Shown piece after piece: positions 43,601 through 52,715 of a DNA stretch of 53,040 nt. Positions within the stretch are counted from its first letter, which is position 1. Each line of letters opens with the position of its first letter. The notes under the pieces were generated by a model, which did no database searches, was not told the DNA's origin, and saw only the letters and a list, made by a program, of their open reading frames with translations. A program made the translations under genes and the position numbers. The stretch spans positions 70,957 to 123,996 of the forward strand of contig NZ_LLYB01000127.1 in NCBI RefSeq assembly GCF_001440475.1. The letters are read 5' to 3'. Origin of the DNA: Bradyrhizobium lablabi (GTDB lineage: Bacteria > Pseudomonadota > Alphaproteobacteria > Rhizobiales > Xanthobacteraceae).

Positions 43601-43701
43601 GAGCATGATCCGGAAAAGTGTGTAGCGGTTTCCCGAAAAGATCATGCTCAAACAAAAAGATAGAGCGGGATGACGATTCGAAGAAACGTCATCACGCTTT
43701 A
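43601..43701. repeat. double hairpin repeat (GAGCATGATC / GATCATGCTC)
   Basis: Perfect 10-bp arms at 43601-43610 and 43640-43649, followed by a second palindrome of the AAAGCGGGATGACG type (about 43661-43701). The same composite occurs inverted at the end of the window (52946 onward), so it is a dispersed family. It lies upstream of the yccF gene; the flavin monooxygenase starts 127 bases later. Confidence 0.85.
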
Positions 43702-43828
43702 GTGGCGAAGCTGCGCTGCGGGCGGCCCCGATTGCCTCAGGCCCGCCAGACGCTAGACTGATTCCCGCGACGATCAAGCAACAAGCGCGCCAAAGAACAC
43801 GTCAAGAATACGTCAAGGGAGAAACGGC

Positions 43829-44908
43829 ATGCGTCCGCTCGAATTCGGCTGGTATCTGCCCACGCATGGCGACACCACGGCCTATGGCCTGATGGACGCG
43901 CAGATTCCGGGCTCGCCCGAACTGTGCGACCGCGTGGTGCAGGCGGCGGAAAAGGCCGGCTTCGAATATCTCCTGATCCCGGTCGGCTCGGTGTGCTGGG
44001 AAGCCTGGATCACAGGCGCGTTCATGGCGGCGCGCTCATCGTCGATCAAGCCGCTGATCGCGGCGCGGCCCGGCTACATCAATCCCGTGTTGCTGGCCAA
44101 GATGATCTCGACCTTCGACCAGATGTCGGGCGGACGCATCTGCATCAACCTGATCGCCGGCCAGAACGAGAGCGAGGTCGAAGGCGAGGGCGTGCGCTAC
44201 CCGAAGGAAGCGCGCTATGAGTTGATGGAGGAGGAAGTCTCGATCCTCAAGGCGCTGTGGACCACGCGCGGGCCGGTAAACTTCGAGGGAAAGTTTCACA
44301 AATTGTCCGGCGCTCACATCCGGCCGCGCCCGCACCAGCAGCCGTTTCCGAAATTCTATCTTGGCGGCGGCTCGCGCCAGGCCTGGGAATTGTCGGCCAA
44401 ACATTCCGATGTGCATTTGTTCTGGGGCGACCTGCCGGAAAGGATCGCTTCCAACATCGCCGAGATCAGGGAGATGGCGCGTGCACACGGCCGCGAGGAC
44501 GACATCGGCTTCGGCATGCGGCTGCAGGTGATCTGCCGCGAGAACGAGGCCGACGCCTGGGAGGCCGCCGACCAACTGGTACGGCACGCGACCGAACGGC
44601 AGAAGCAGGAAATGAAGACGCTTTACAACAAATCGGAAGCGAACATGCGCGTGCAGCAGCTCGCCCGCGAGCACGGCGATCTTCTGCTGCCGCATCTGTG
44701 GACCGGCATCACGAAAGTCCGCCCCGGCGCCGGCATTGCCGTCGTCGGCAATCCCGTCCAGTGCGCCGAGACGCTGCAGCAATTCATCGATGCCGGCTGC
44801 CACTCGTTCTGCCTGTCCGGCTATCTGCATGACGAGGAGGCCGAGCGTTTTGGCCGGATGGTCCGCCCCATTCTGGCCGAGAACAATCGCGGCCGATGGG
44901 CGGCGTAA
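43829..44908 (+). CDS. LLM-class flavin-dependent monooxygenase (SsuD-like)
   Basis: A 359-residue luciferase-like monooxygenase. It begins EFGWYLPTHGDTTAYG as in alkanesulfonate monooxygenases and continues with LLIPVGSVCWEAWI, SGGRICINLIAGQNESEVEGEGV and a C-terminal flavin-site region GNPVQCAETLQQFIDAGCHSFCLSGYLHDEEAERFG. These enzymes use FMNH2 from a separate reductase to cleave C-S or oxidise related bonds. No reductase or transporter neighbours are present, so the substrate is unknown. GGGAGAA precedes the ATG at 43829. Confidence 0.93.
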   Translation: MRPLEFGWYLPTHGDTTAYGLMDAQIPGSPELCDRVVQAAEKAGFEYLLIPVGSVCWEAWITGAFMAARSSSIKPLIAARPGYINPVLLAKMISTFDQMSGGRICINLIAGQNESEVEGEGVRYPKEARYELMEEEVSILKALWTTRGPVNFEGKFHKLSGAHIRPRPHQQPFPKFYLGGGSRQAWELSAKHSDVHLFWGDLPERIASNIAEIREMARAHGREDDIGFGMRLQVICRENEADAWEAADQLVRHATERQKQEMKTLYNKSEANMRVQQLAREHGDLLLPHLWTGITKVRPGAGIAVVGNPVQCAETLQQFIDAGCHSFCLSGYLHDEEAERFGRMVRPILAENNRGRWAA

Positions 44909-45059
44909 GGCAGCGGCGCGGCGGTCATGTTGCAGTGCATTCGTAAGGCCGCCTGACACGGGACTGCTGCTGCGGTGCGCCAGCTTGCAAGCCTTTATAT
45001 CACTCGCGGTGATTTATGCCCGGCGCTAAAGTCGGGCCGTTTCAACTGGGTATCGCCAA

Positions 45060-46994
45060 ATGAGTGGGTCGAGCTCGGTCCTCGCCTGGAGTTCCGCGCT
45101 GGAGGAGTTCGCGCTGTTTCGAACGCTCAGCGCCGAACAGCGGCTGAAGGCTCTCGGCGCCATGGTCCGCCAGGACCTGGTGCGCGGGCAGATGCTGGTC
45201 GCGCAAGGCGGGCCGTCGGATTCGCTTTTCCTGGTGCTGCACGGCGCGCTTGCGGTGCGCAAGACCGGCTATCTCGAACCGATCGCCGAACTTCGGGCCG
45301 GCGAACTGGTGGGAGAAATCGGCTTCTTCGCCAACGTGCCGCGCACCGCGGACGTGATTGCGATCCGCGACACCAGCGTGCTGGCATTGACGCGCCCGGC
45401 CTATCAGAAGCTGGTCGAGGAAGCCCCCGCCATCGTCGAGGCACTGCTCGCGGCGCTGGCGCGGCGGTTCGCCAAGGAGACCGCGCGCATCGCGCCATTT
45501 CGCACCTCGCCGAAGGCGCGAACGGTGGCGCTGATCGGCGGTGGATTGGAGCCGCTGCCGGGCGCTTTCGAGCGCCGGATGCGCGAGGGGCTCGCCGTGA
45601 TCGATGCCGAGATCGTCGACGCGGCGCGCCTGCAGGCGATGTTTCCGGGACGGGCGCTCGATGCGCATGAAGTGACCGAGTGGCTCAACAAGCTCGAACA
45701 CACCGCGCCGCTGGTGGTCTATCTCGGCGGCCACGATGCATCGCCCTGGGCGCGCAAGGCCATCCGTCAGGCCGATATGGTCGTGTTCGCCTGCCGCGGC
45801 GATGCGCCGGCAGGTGCCTTGACGGAAATCGAGGCCTTCGCCTGCGAGGTTCATTCCGTTTCCGCCCGGCGCCTCGTTCGCATTCATGACCGGCGAAGCG
45901 GCGAGGTCTCGGGCACCGCGGCCTGGCTTTCCCGGCTGCCGTCCTTCATGCATCACCATGTCGCGCTCGAAGACCAGGTCGATATCGACAGCCTGGTCCG
46001 CTTTCTGTGTGGCCGCGCAATCGGCTTCGTCGCCGCCGGCGGCGGCAGTTTTGGCACCGCGCATGTCGGGATCTACAAGGCGTTTCGCGAACGCGGCGTG
46101 ATGTTCGACATCTTTGTCGGCACCAGCGTCGGCTCCGCCATGGTGGCGGGCTTTGCCAAAAACCTCGAAGCCGAACATCTCGAGCGCGGCACGCACGAGA
46201 TCTTCGTCCGAAGCAGAAGTTTCCGGCGGCCGACCTGGCCGCGCTACGCGCTGCTGGATCACAAAGCCTTCGATCGGGCGCTGGCCCATCAATACGGTCC
46301 CGACTGCCGGATCGAGGATTGCTGGCGGCCCTTCGCTGCCGTCGCCACCAATCTTTCGACGCACAATCTCGAACTGATCCGCTCGGGGCCGCTATGGCAG
46401 GCCGTGCGGGCATCGAGTGCGATCCCCGGGCTGTTGCCGCCGTTCTATACGGCTGATGGCGCGATGCTGGTCGATGGATGCCTCATCGACAACGTCCCGC
46501 TCGCCTCGATGCATCAACTCAAGAGCGGCCCCAACCTGGTCGTGCATTTCGGCGAGCCGGCCGCGGAGATGTTCGACGTCGACTATGCCTCGCTGCCGGG
46601 ACGGCTGGAGCTGATCGCGGCCATGCTGACGCCGTTCCGCAAGAAGCTGCTGCCCACGGCGCCGAGCGCGGTGAACGTGCTGTGGCGCAGCCTGGTGGCG
46701 CATCAGCGCTACGATACGCTGCCGGTCGGGCCGTTCGACACGGTGATGCGGCCGCCGTCTCCGGTCGGGATCGACGTGACGGATTTCGATCGCCACACCG
46801 AAATCTTCGAGGCCTCCTACCTCTGGGCCAGGGAGGCCATCGCGGCTTTGCAGGCAGGAGGCAGCTCGGCGATCGAGGCGATACTCGATACCGGCGCGCT
46901 GGAACGGCGTCAGGCGACGGCGGTCGCGGCTTCCAATCGCGCGCCGAGCAATCGCCTCGCTTCGGCCGCGGGCTTGGGTGCGCTGAACAGATAA
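45060..46994 (+). CDS. cyclic-nucleotide-binding/patatin-like phospholipase fusion
   Basis: A 644-residue NTE-type protein. Residues about 10-130 form a cNMP-binding domain (LFRTLSAEQRLKALGAM ... LRAGELVGEIGFFANVPRTADVIA), followed by a linker and a patatin domain from about 315. The nucleophile motif GTSVG has S356 and the partner aspartate is D472 in VDGCLIDNVP. The oxyanion-hole loop reads GGGSFGTAHVG (about 326) where Arg/Lys normally follows GGG-x, and the D-G-G/A motif is D-G-C, so the site is a variant. It probably hydrolyses lipid acyl chains at the membrane under nucleotide control. Its 3' end overlaps the convergent GGDEF-EAL gene by 85 bases. Confidence 0.93.
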   Translation: MSGSSSVLAWSSALEEFALFRTLSAEQRLKALGAMVRQDLVRGQMLVAQGGPSDSLFLVLHGALAVRKTGYLEPIAELRAGELVGEIGFFANVPRTADVIAIRDTSVLALTRPAYQKLVEEAPAIVEALLAALARRFAKETARIAPFRTSPKARTVALIGGGLEPLPGAFERRMREGLAVIDAEIVDAARLQAMFPGRALDAHEVTEWLNKLEHTAPLVVYLGGHDASPWARKAIRQADMVVFACRGDAPAGALTEIEAFACEVHSVSARRLVRIHDRRSGEVSGTAAWLSRLPSFMHHHVALEDQVDIDSLVRFLCGRAIGFVAAGGGSFGTAHVGIYKAFRERGVMFDIFVGTSVGSAMVAGFAKNLEAEHLERGTHEIFVRSRSFRRPTWPRYALLDHKAFDRALAHQYGPDCRIEDCWRPFAAVATNLSTHNLELIRSGPLWQAVRASSAIPGLLPPFYTADGAMLVDGCLIDNVPLASMHQLKSGPNLVVHFGEPAAEMFDVDYASLPGRLELIAAMLTPFRKKLLPTAPSAVNVLWRSLVAHQRYDTLPVGPFDTVMRPPSPVGIDVTDFDRHTEIFEASYLWAREAIAALQAGGSSAIEAILDTGALERRQATAVAASNRAPSNRLASAAGLGALNR

Positions 46995-49900
46995 CCCTGC
47001 ATCTGCGTGCAGCCGAGCTGGCGCAGCATCTCGCGCTGCTGCTCGGTCTCGACGCCTTCCGCAGTCGTAGTCATGTTGCGGGCGGCCGCAATGTTCACCA
47101 CCGCCTGCACGATCGCCGCCGAGCCGTCGACCTCGATGTCGCTGATGAAGCAGCGGTCAATCTTGATCTTGTCGAACGGAAACCGCTTCAGATAGCTGAG
47201 CGAAGAGAAGCCGGTGCCGAAATCGTCGAGCGCGATGCGCACGCCGATGGCGCGGAGCTGATGCAGGATGGCGAGCGCGGTCTCGTCGTCATGGATCAGC
47301 ACCGCCTCGGTGATTTCGATCTCGAGCCGGTCAGGCGCCAGGCCCGAGGCGGCCAGCGCGCCGGTGATCCGCAGCGCCAGCGTCGGCGACTTCAACTGGA
47401 TCGGCGACACGTTGACGGCGATCCTGACCCGGGACGGCCAGCCGGCGGCCTCGGTGCAGGCGGTCTGCAGCACCCAGTCGCCGAGTTCGTTGATCAGCCC
47501 GGTATCCTCGGCGACCGGAATGAATTCGGCCGGCGAGACCATGCCGCGTTCGGGATGGCGCCAGCGCAACAGCGCCTCGCAGCCTGTCACCTCGTTGCTC
47601 GCGAGATCGAGCAGCGGCTGGTAGTAGATCTCGAAGCCGCCGTCGGCCAATGCCTGCCGCAAATCCTGCTCCATGGTGAGCCGCGCCTTGGCGCGGGCAT
47701 CCATGGCAGGCTCGAAGAAGCGATGGATGCGACGCCCCTCGGCCTTGGCGGCGTACATCGCGAGGTCGGCGTGCTTGATCAACTGGTCGAGTTCGGTGCC
47801 GTCCGTCGGCGCGAGCGCGATGCCGATGCTGGCGTCGGTCGAAAGCTGATGTCCGAGGCATTGATAGGGCTGGCGGATCGCCTCGTAGACGCGAGTCACG
47901 AATTCCTCGACATCGGCGCGGCCGCGGATAGCTGTCTGGATCACGGCAAATTCGTCGCCGCCGAGGCGGGCGATCAGGTCGCCCGGCTTGATGCAATCCT
48001 TGAGGCAGGCTGCGACCGCCTTCAAGAGTTCGTCGCCGACATGGTGTCCGAGCGAGTCGTTGATGCCCTTGAATTCGTCGATGTCGATATAGAGCAGGGC
48101 GAATTGTTCGCCGCCGGCGGCCTTGCCCAGTTCGCGCTCGATCTGCTCGCGGAACAGTACCCGGTTCGGAAGGTCGGTCAGCGCATCGTAATGCGCCAGA
48201 TGCGCGATCTTCTCGTTGGCGAGCCTTCGCTCGGTGACGTCGTCGACGACATTGATGATGTAACGCGCCTGACCTGCGGAATTGCGGATTCCGAGCCGCT
48301 TGGAGGTGATGTAGCGCGGGCCCAGCCCTTGCGTTTCCCAGACATGCTCGTCCTTGAACAGGCCGTCGGGGGATTGCAGCGTTTTCTCTTCGTCGGCCGC
48401 GATGATCTCGGCGGCGGCCTCTGGAAACAGGTCTGCGGCCGTCTTGCCGATGATGAGGTCGCGCGAGATGCCGAACTGCGCCTCCGCTACGCGGTTGACC
48501 AGCAGATAGCGCCGGTCATGCACGTCCTTCACGGTGATCTGCGAGGGGATGTGGTCGATGATCTGGCTCAGGAACGCGTAGTTGCGGTCGCGCTCCTGCT
48601 CGAGATTGCGGCGCTCGGTGATGTCTTCCATGGTGGCGACCCAACCGCCGCCCGCGAGCGGCTTGCTCACCGCCATGAACGAGCGCCCGTCCGGACACTG
48701 CATAATGCTGTGGTCAACCTGGCCGCGCGCGATGTTACGCAGGACGGTGGAGCAGAACGCGTCGACATTGCCGGCGAACGATCCGCTGTCCTTGCGGCGC
48801 TGCATGAGATCGCGGAAATGGCAGCCCGGCTTCACAATCTCGGTCGACAGATTGTACATGTCGATATAACGGCGATTGAAGGTGACGACGCGTGCCGAGG
48901 CGTCGAAGGTGACGAGACCCTGGATCATGTTGTTCAGGGCGGTATCGAGCCGGCCGCGTTCCGCTTCCAGCCGCTCCTGCGCCTCGCGGCTCTGCCGGGT
49001 GATCTGCCGGATGATCAGGAACAGGGTCAGGGCGATTACCGCCGCCGACAGCGTGGCGGCAACGACCAGTAAACGGGTCTGCTCGCGCCAGTCGGCAAGC
49101 GCGGCGGTAACCGTGTTGGTCGCGACCACCACACCCGAGTAATACGAAAGCGGCGCCGCGGATCCCAGCCTGTCCGTCTGGTCGATCGGACTTTGTACAC
49201 GCAGCGTTTGCTGGCTGCCCATGTCACGGACGCGCTGCAGCAGCGGCGCCTTCGCGAAATTCTGGCCAATCTGCTCGTCGACGCGCGGATAGCGCGCCAG
49301 CAGGGTGCCGTCGGCATGAAATATCGAGATGGCGGCGCCGGTGCCGAGAGCTGCGGAAGCGATGAATTTTTCGTAATTGGCGGGGTTGATGCGCCGCGTC
49401 ATCACGCCGAGAAAAGTGCCGTCCTCGCCGCGCAATCGATGCGCGATGACGGAGTTCAGGTTGCCGGTGAGATAGCTGCGCACCGACTCGGTGAGAATGG
49501 ACGGCGAGCGCGAATCGAATTTGAAGCTTTTGAAATAAGCCCGCTCGGAAATGTTGAGCGTCGGCACCGGCAGCGGCCGTGACCAGTTGATCATGTCGCC
49601 ATTGGAATCGAAGATCGAGATGTCGCCGAGATACGACAGGACGCCGGCCTTGGATCGCATGATCTCGTGCGCTTCGGAGCTCGCGACGCGCTGCCGGAAT
49701 TCCTTCTCCGAGGCGATGCCGGAAATCTGCAACCGGGTGATCACGTCATCGGCGAGCGTGTCGGAATCCTCGAATTGCTGGTCGAAATGACGGGCGAGCA
49801 GGCGAACGGTGTTCTCCAGTTCGCGTTCGCTGTTGACAAGCGCACGCTCGCGAAATTCGCCCGCCATCATGATGGTGCCGACGAAAATCGCCGCGACCAG

Positions 49901-50017
49901 CATCCCGCCGCAAAGCGTCAGCCATAGCACCGGACCCCGGATGGTCGCGGCAAGGTGCCGCCCGGTGGCCGCGGTTCTGGCCTTCAGGCCGCGCAGGTGG
50001 TGAAGCAGCTCGCGCAT
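46910..50017 (-). CDS. membrane GGDEF-EAL protein with double Cache and two PAS domains
   Basis: A 1035-residue c-di-GMP enzyme candidate. A signal/membrane helix at about 31-53 and a second at about 322-342 enclose a periplasmic dCache-type sensor. Then come two PAS domains (about 360-470 and 485-605), a GGDEF domain with intact GGDEF at 686-690, and an EAL domain with the E-A-L motif near 814-816 and the downstream DDFGTG and NVSPIQL motifs kept. Both synthetic and hydrolytic signatures are intact, so net activity is unclear. ATG 50017 is the only suitable start. Overlaps the patatin gene by 85 bases. Confidence 0.96.
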   Translation of the reverse strand: MRELLHHLRGLKARTAATGRHLAATIRGPVLWLTLCGGMLVAAIFVGTIMMAGEFRERALVNSERELENTVRLLARHFDQQFEDSDTLADDVITRLQISGIASEKEFRQRVASSEAHEIMRSKAGVLSYLGDISIFDSNGDMINWSRPLPVPTLNISERAYFKSFKFDSRSPSILTESVRSYLTGNLNSVIAHRLRGEDGTFLGVMTRRINPANYEKFIASAALGTGAAISIFHADGTLLARYPRVDEQIGQNFAKAPLLQRVRDMGSQQTLRVQSPIDQTDRLGSAAPLSYYSGVVVATNTVTAALADWREQTRLLVVAATLSAAVIALTLFLIIRQITRQSREAQERLEAERGRLDTALNNMIQGLVTFDASARVVTFNRRYIDMYNLSTEIVKPGCHFRDLMQRRKDSGSFAGNVDAFCSTVLRNIARGQVDHSIMQCPDGRSFMAVSKPLAGGGWVATMEDITERRNLEQERDRNYAFLSQIIDHIPSQITVKDVHDRRYLLVNRVAEAQFGISRDLIIGKTAADLFPEAAAEIIAADEEKTLQSPDGLFKDEHVWETQGLGPRYITSKRLGIRNSAGQARYIINVVDDVTERRLANEKIAHLAHYDALTDLPNRVLFREQIERELGKAAGGEQFALLYIDIDEFKGINDSLGHHVGDELLKAVAACLKDCIKPGDLIARLGGDEFAVIQTAIRGRADVEEFVTRVYEAIRQPYQCLGHQLSTDASIGIALAPTDGTELDQLIKHADLAMYAAKAEGRRIHRFFEPAMDARAKARLTMEQDLRQALADGGFEIYYQPLLDLASNEVTGCEALLRWRHPERGMVSPAEFIPVAEDTGLINELGDWVLQTACTEAAGWPSRVRIAVNVSPIQLKSPTLALRITGALAASGLAPDRLEIEITEAVLIHDDETALAILHQLRAIGVRIALDDFGTGFSSLSYLKRFPFDKIKIDRCFISDIEVDGSAAIVQAVVNIAAARNMTTTAEGVETEQQREMLRQLGCTQMQGYLFSAPKPAAEARRLLGARLEAATAVA

Positions 50018-50247
50018 TTCTCCCTTCTCCCGCGAACGTGCATACGATGCGCGGATGTCATAAGCCGTTAGGAAATCCGGTTACTTAAGGCTTAATGCGC
50101 CTCCTGCGGCGGCGAGCCGTCCCTGGCCTGGAGCCGGGTGATGCTCGCCAGCGGTATCTTGTTGCTTCTCTCGATCCCGCCACTAAGGTCCTCACGCCCG
50201 GAAAAACAACGCGGCGGGAAGTCCGCACATCACAGGGAGAAGAACAA

Positions 50248-50886
50248 ATGAAGACTTTCCTGGCCGCCGGCGTTCTGGCGGCGCTTATTGCGATTCCGTC
50301 CGTCGGCCGCGCCGAGGAGATCACCCGCTTCGTGCCGCTGAAGGCGGAAGAGCTGACGCCGCCGCAAAAGGCCTGGGCCGACGCGATCACGGCGCCGCCG
50401 CGAAATGCAAAGTTCGGCAATCCTTCCTATCGCGCCTATATCCGCAGTCCGGAGCTGGCGTCGCGCCTGTCGGCGCTGTCGGACTATTTGCGCTGGAATA
50501 CGTCGCTGTCGCCGCGGCTGAGCGAGATGGCGATCCTGATCACGGCGCGGGAATGGTCTGCGCAGTACGAATGGTTCGCGCATTACCCGCTCGCGCTGAA
50601 GGGCGGGCTCGATCCGCAGGTCGCGGATGCGATCACGGCCGGCAAGCGCCCCGACGGCATGAAGGACGACGAGGCCGCGCTGTACGATCTGGCGACCGCA
50701 CTCTATCGCGACCGGAAAGTCTCTGATCCCGTCTACAAGGCCGCGCTGGAAAAGTTCGGCGAGCGCGGCATGATGGATATCATTGGCATCATCGGCTATT
50801 ACGACCTGGTGTCGATGACGCTGATCACCATGCAGGCCGTGCCGCCGAACGACAGCGTGAAGCCGCTGCCGACATTGGCGAAATAG
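50248..50886 (+). CDS. exported carboxymuconolactone decarboxylase-like protein
   Basis: A 212-residue protein with a signal peptide (MKTFLAAGVLAALIAIPSVG, ending about GRA-E). The CMD-like helical domain has LSEMAILITAREWSAQYEWFAHYPLALKGGL and a later IGIIGYYDLVSMTLI. The peroxidase-type C-x-x-C of AhpD is absent, so this is the CMD rather than AhpD form; an E-x-x-W-x-x-H arrangement is present. The exact reaction is unknown. GGGAGAAGA precedes the ATG at 50248; an in-frame extension from 50095 has no such site. It is flanked by the two GGDEF-EAL genes. Confidence 0.9.
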   Translation: MKTFLAAGVLAALIAIPSVGRAEEITRFVPLKAEELTPPQKAWADAITAPPRNAKFGNPSYRAYIRSPELASRLSALSDYLRWNTSLSPRLSEMAILITAREWSAQYEWFAHYPLALKGGLDPQVADAITAGKRPDGMKDDEAALYDLATALYRDRKVSDPVYKAALEKFGERGMMDIIGIIGYYDLVSMTLITMQAVPPNDSVKPLPTLAK

Positions 50887-50939
50887 CGGATCGAACTTCA
50901 AGCGCCGCGGGTGACGGCGGCGCTTGCGCAGATCAGATA

Positions 50940-52715
50940 TCAGCGGCGGTAGGTGCCGGTGCGGGCGTAAGCCGCGCGGGTTTCCGGCGCGGGACGACTG
51001 ACCAGACCGGCGCGCGCCTCGCTGACGCGCGGGGTTGCCAGCTTGAGATCTTCCAGGAAGATCGGCTTCGAGAAGTAGTAGCCTTGCGCGTAGCGGATCT
51101 TGGTCGCGGCCTGCAGATAGGCCAGCTCCTCGAAGCTTTCGAGCCCTTCGGCGATCACGGTCATGCCGAGCGCTTCGCTCAAGGATTCGATCGCCCGCAA
51201 GATGCCCTGGCTGCGCGGGCGCTTATGGATGTCGGTGATGAATGAGCGGTCGATCTTGATCTCGTCGGCGGTGATGTCGGCCAGCGCCGAGAGCGACGAA
51301 TAGCCGATGCCGAAATCGTCGATCGAGATCCTGACGCCGAGCTTGCGGAACAGCGGCAGAATCTCGTCGTGGAAATGCGTCTTGGTGACGAAGGCGTCTT
51401 CCGTCACCTCGATCATGAAGCGCTTGGGAAATCCGGTGGCTTCGATCGCCTGGGCGAACGGCCCCATGAATTCGGGGTTGCCGGCCTGCTTGGCCGCGAC
51501 GTTCATGCTGATCGTGGTGTCGGGACCGAAGGTCTCGTTGATCAGGTCGATCGACTTGACGATCTCCGCCAGCACCAGATGGGTCAGTTCGTCGATCAGG
51601 CCGAGTTCGGTGGCAAGATTGATGAACGTGCTGGGAGCCTGAATCACACCCTCGTCGTCGCGCAGGCGCACCAGCGCCTCGACGCCCTGGATCTCCTGGG
51701 TCCGGATGTCGACCTTGGGCTGGAACGCGCAGCAGAAGCGCTTTTCCAGGATCGCCACCCGCAGCGCCTGCTCGACCTTCATCCGCGCCAGCGCCTCGCG
51801 CTCCATGCTGGCATCGAAGAACGCGGCGGCGCCCTTGCTGCCGTTCTTGACGCGGTACATCGCGATATCGGCGTTCTGACGCAACTCCTCATAGCTGCGT
51901 CCGTGCTCGGGATAGAGGCTGACACCGATCGAGGTCGAGGCGAAGATCTCGGACTGGTCGATGTAGAACGGCGCCTTCAGTCGCTGCAGGATGAAGCGGA
52001 TGAACTCGGCGACCTCGCTCTCGTTCTCGATCGGGTTAAGCAGCAGCACGAACTCGTCGCCGCTGATCCGCGACAGGATATCGGATTCGCGCAGGTCCAG
52101 ACCCACCCGCTTGGCCATCTCCGCCAGCAGTGCGTCGCCGACCGAATGTCCGTAGTAATCGTTGATGTGCTTGAAATTGTCGACGTCGAGGAAGGCCAGT
52201 GCGAAACGGCCCTGTCCGTTGTCGTACTTCAAGAGACTGTTGACGCGATGCTCGATCACGCGCCGTGTCGGCAACCCGGTCAACTCATCGTAATAGGCGG
52301 AGCGGAACAGATGCTCCTCGAACGCCTTCTGTTCGGAGATGTCGGTGGAGCTCGAGATCAGCAGATTGCGCTCGGCGATCCGAACCGGCCGGTGCGAAGT
52401 CAGCAATACCTGTTTGGCTTTGCCGCCGGCAATGGATTCTTCCAGCACGGCCGGGCGGCCGGCGCGGAGCAATTCGAGACAGGCTTCGCGGCGATCGTTC
52501 AGTTGCGACAGATCCAGCGCGGCGGCGGCCCTCTGCAGCGTGGCCGCCGCGGCGTCGTTCACCAGCACGAATGCGCCGTTGTCGTCCTGAACCGTCACGC
52601 CGGTCGGAAGCAGCCTGAAGACATCCCTCAGGATGCTCAGTTCGGATTCGAATGAACTTTCATTGTTGGCCTGCGTTACCGCGGCCTGAAAATCGTTTTT
52701 ATTGGGACTATGCAT
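50940..52715 (-). CDS. PAS-GGDEF-EAL cytoplasmic protein
   Basis: A 591-residue soluble protein: PAS domain at about 28-125 (RLLPTGVTVQDDNGAFVLVND), GGDEF at about 135-300 with the active-site variant SGDEF (218-222), and EAL at about 315-560 with E346-A-L348 followed by the divergent RLRDDEG in place of the usual RWxHPxxG. DDFGIGYSSL and EGLES are kept. A weakened phosphodiesterase with possible cyclase activity is one reading; the SGDEF variant can still be active in known proteins. ATG 52715 is the start. No membrane helix is seen. Confidence 0.95.
   Translation of the reverse strand: MHSPNKNDFQAAVTQANNESSFESELSILRDVFRLLPTGVTVQDDNGAFVLVNDAAAATLQRAAAALDLSQLNDRREACLELLRAGRPAVLEESIAGGKAKQVLLTSHRPVRIAERNLLISSSTDISEQKAFEEHLFRSAYYDELTGLPTRRVIEHRVNSLLKYDNGQGRFALAFLDVDNFKHINDYYGHSVGDALLAEMAKRVGLDLRESDILSRISGDEFVLLLNPIENESEVAEFIRFILQRLKAPFYIDQSEIFASTSIGVSLYPEHGRSYEELRQNADIAMYRVKNGSKGAAAFFDASMEREALARMKVEQALRVAILEKRFCCAFQPKVDIRTQEIQGVEALVRLRDDEGVIQAPSTFINLATELGLIDELTHLVLAEIVKSIDLINETFGPDTTISMNVAAKQAGNPEFMGPFAQAIEATGFPKRFMIEVTEDAFVTKTHFHDEILPLFRKLGVRISIDDFGIGYSSLSALADITADEIKIDRSFITDIHKRPRSQGILRAIESLSEALGMTVIAEGLESFEELAYLQAATKIRYAQGYYFSKPIFLEDLKLATPRVSEARAGLVSRPAPETRAAYARTGTYRR

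Noticed and set aside
46478..49072. 864-codon frame on the plus strand
   Set aside because: It is antisense to the GGDEF-EAL gene and out of frame with the patatin gene; composition is that of a shadow (Arg/Asp/His-rich).
50095..50247. N-terminal extension of the CMD-like protein
   Set aside because: It would bury the signal peptide and has no ribosome-binding site, whereas 50248 has GGGAGAAGA.
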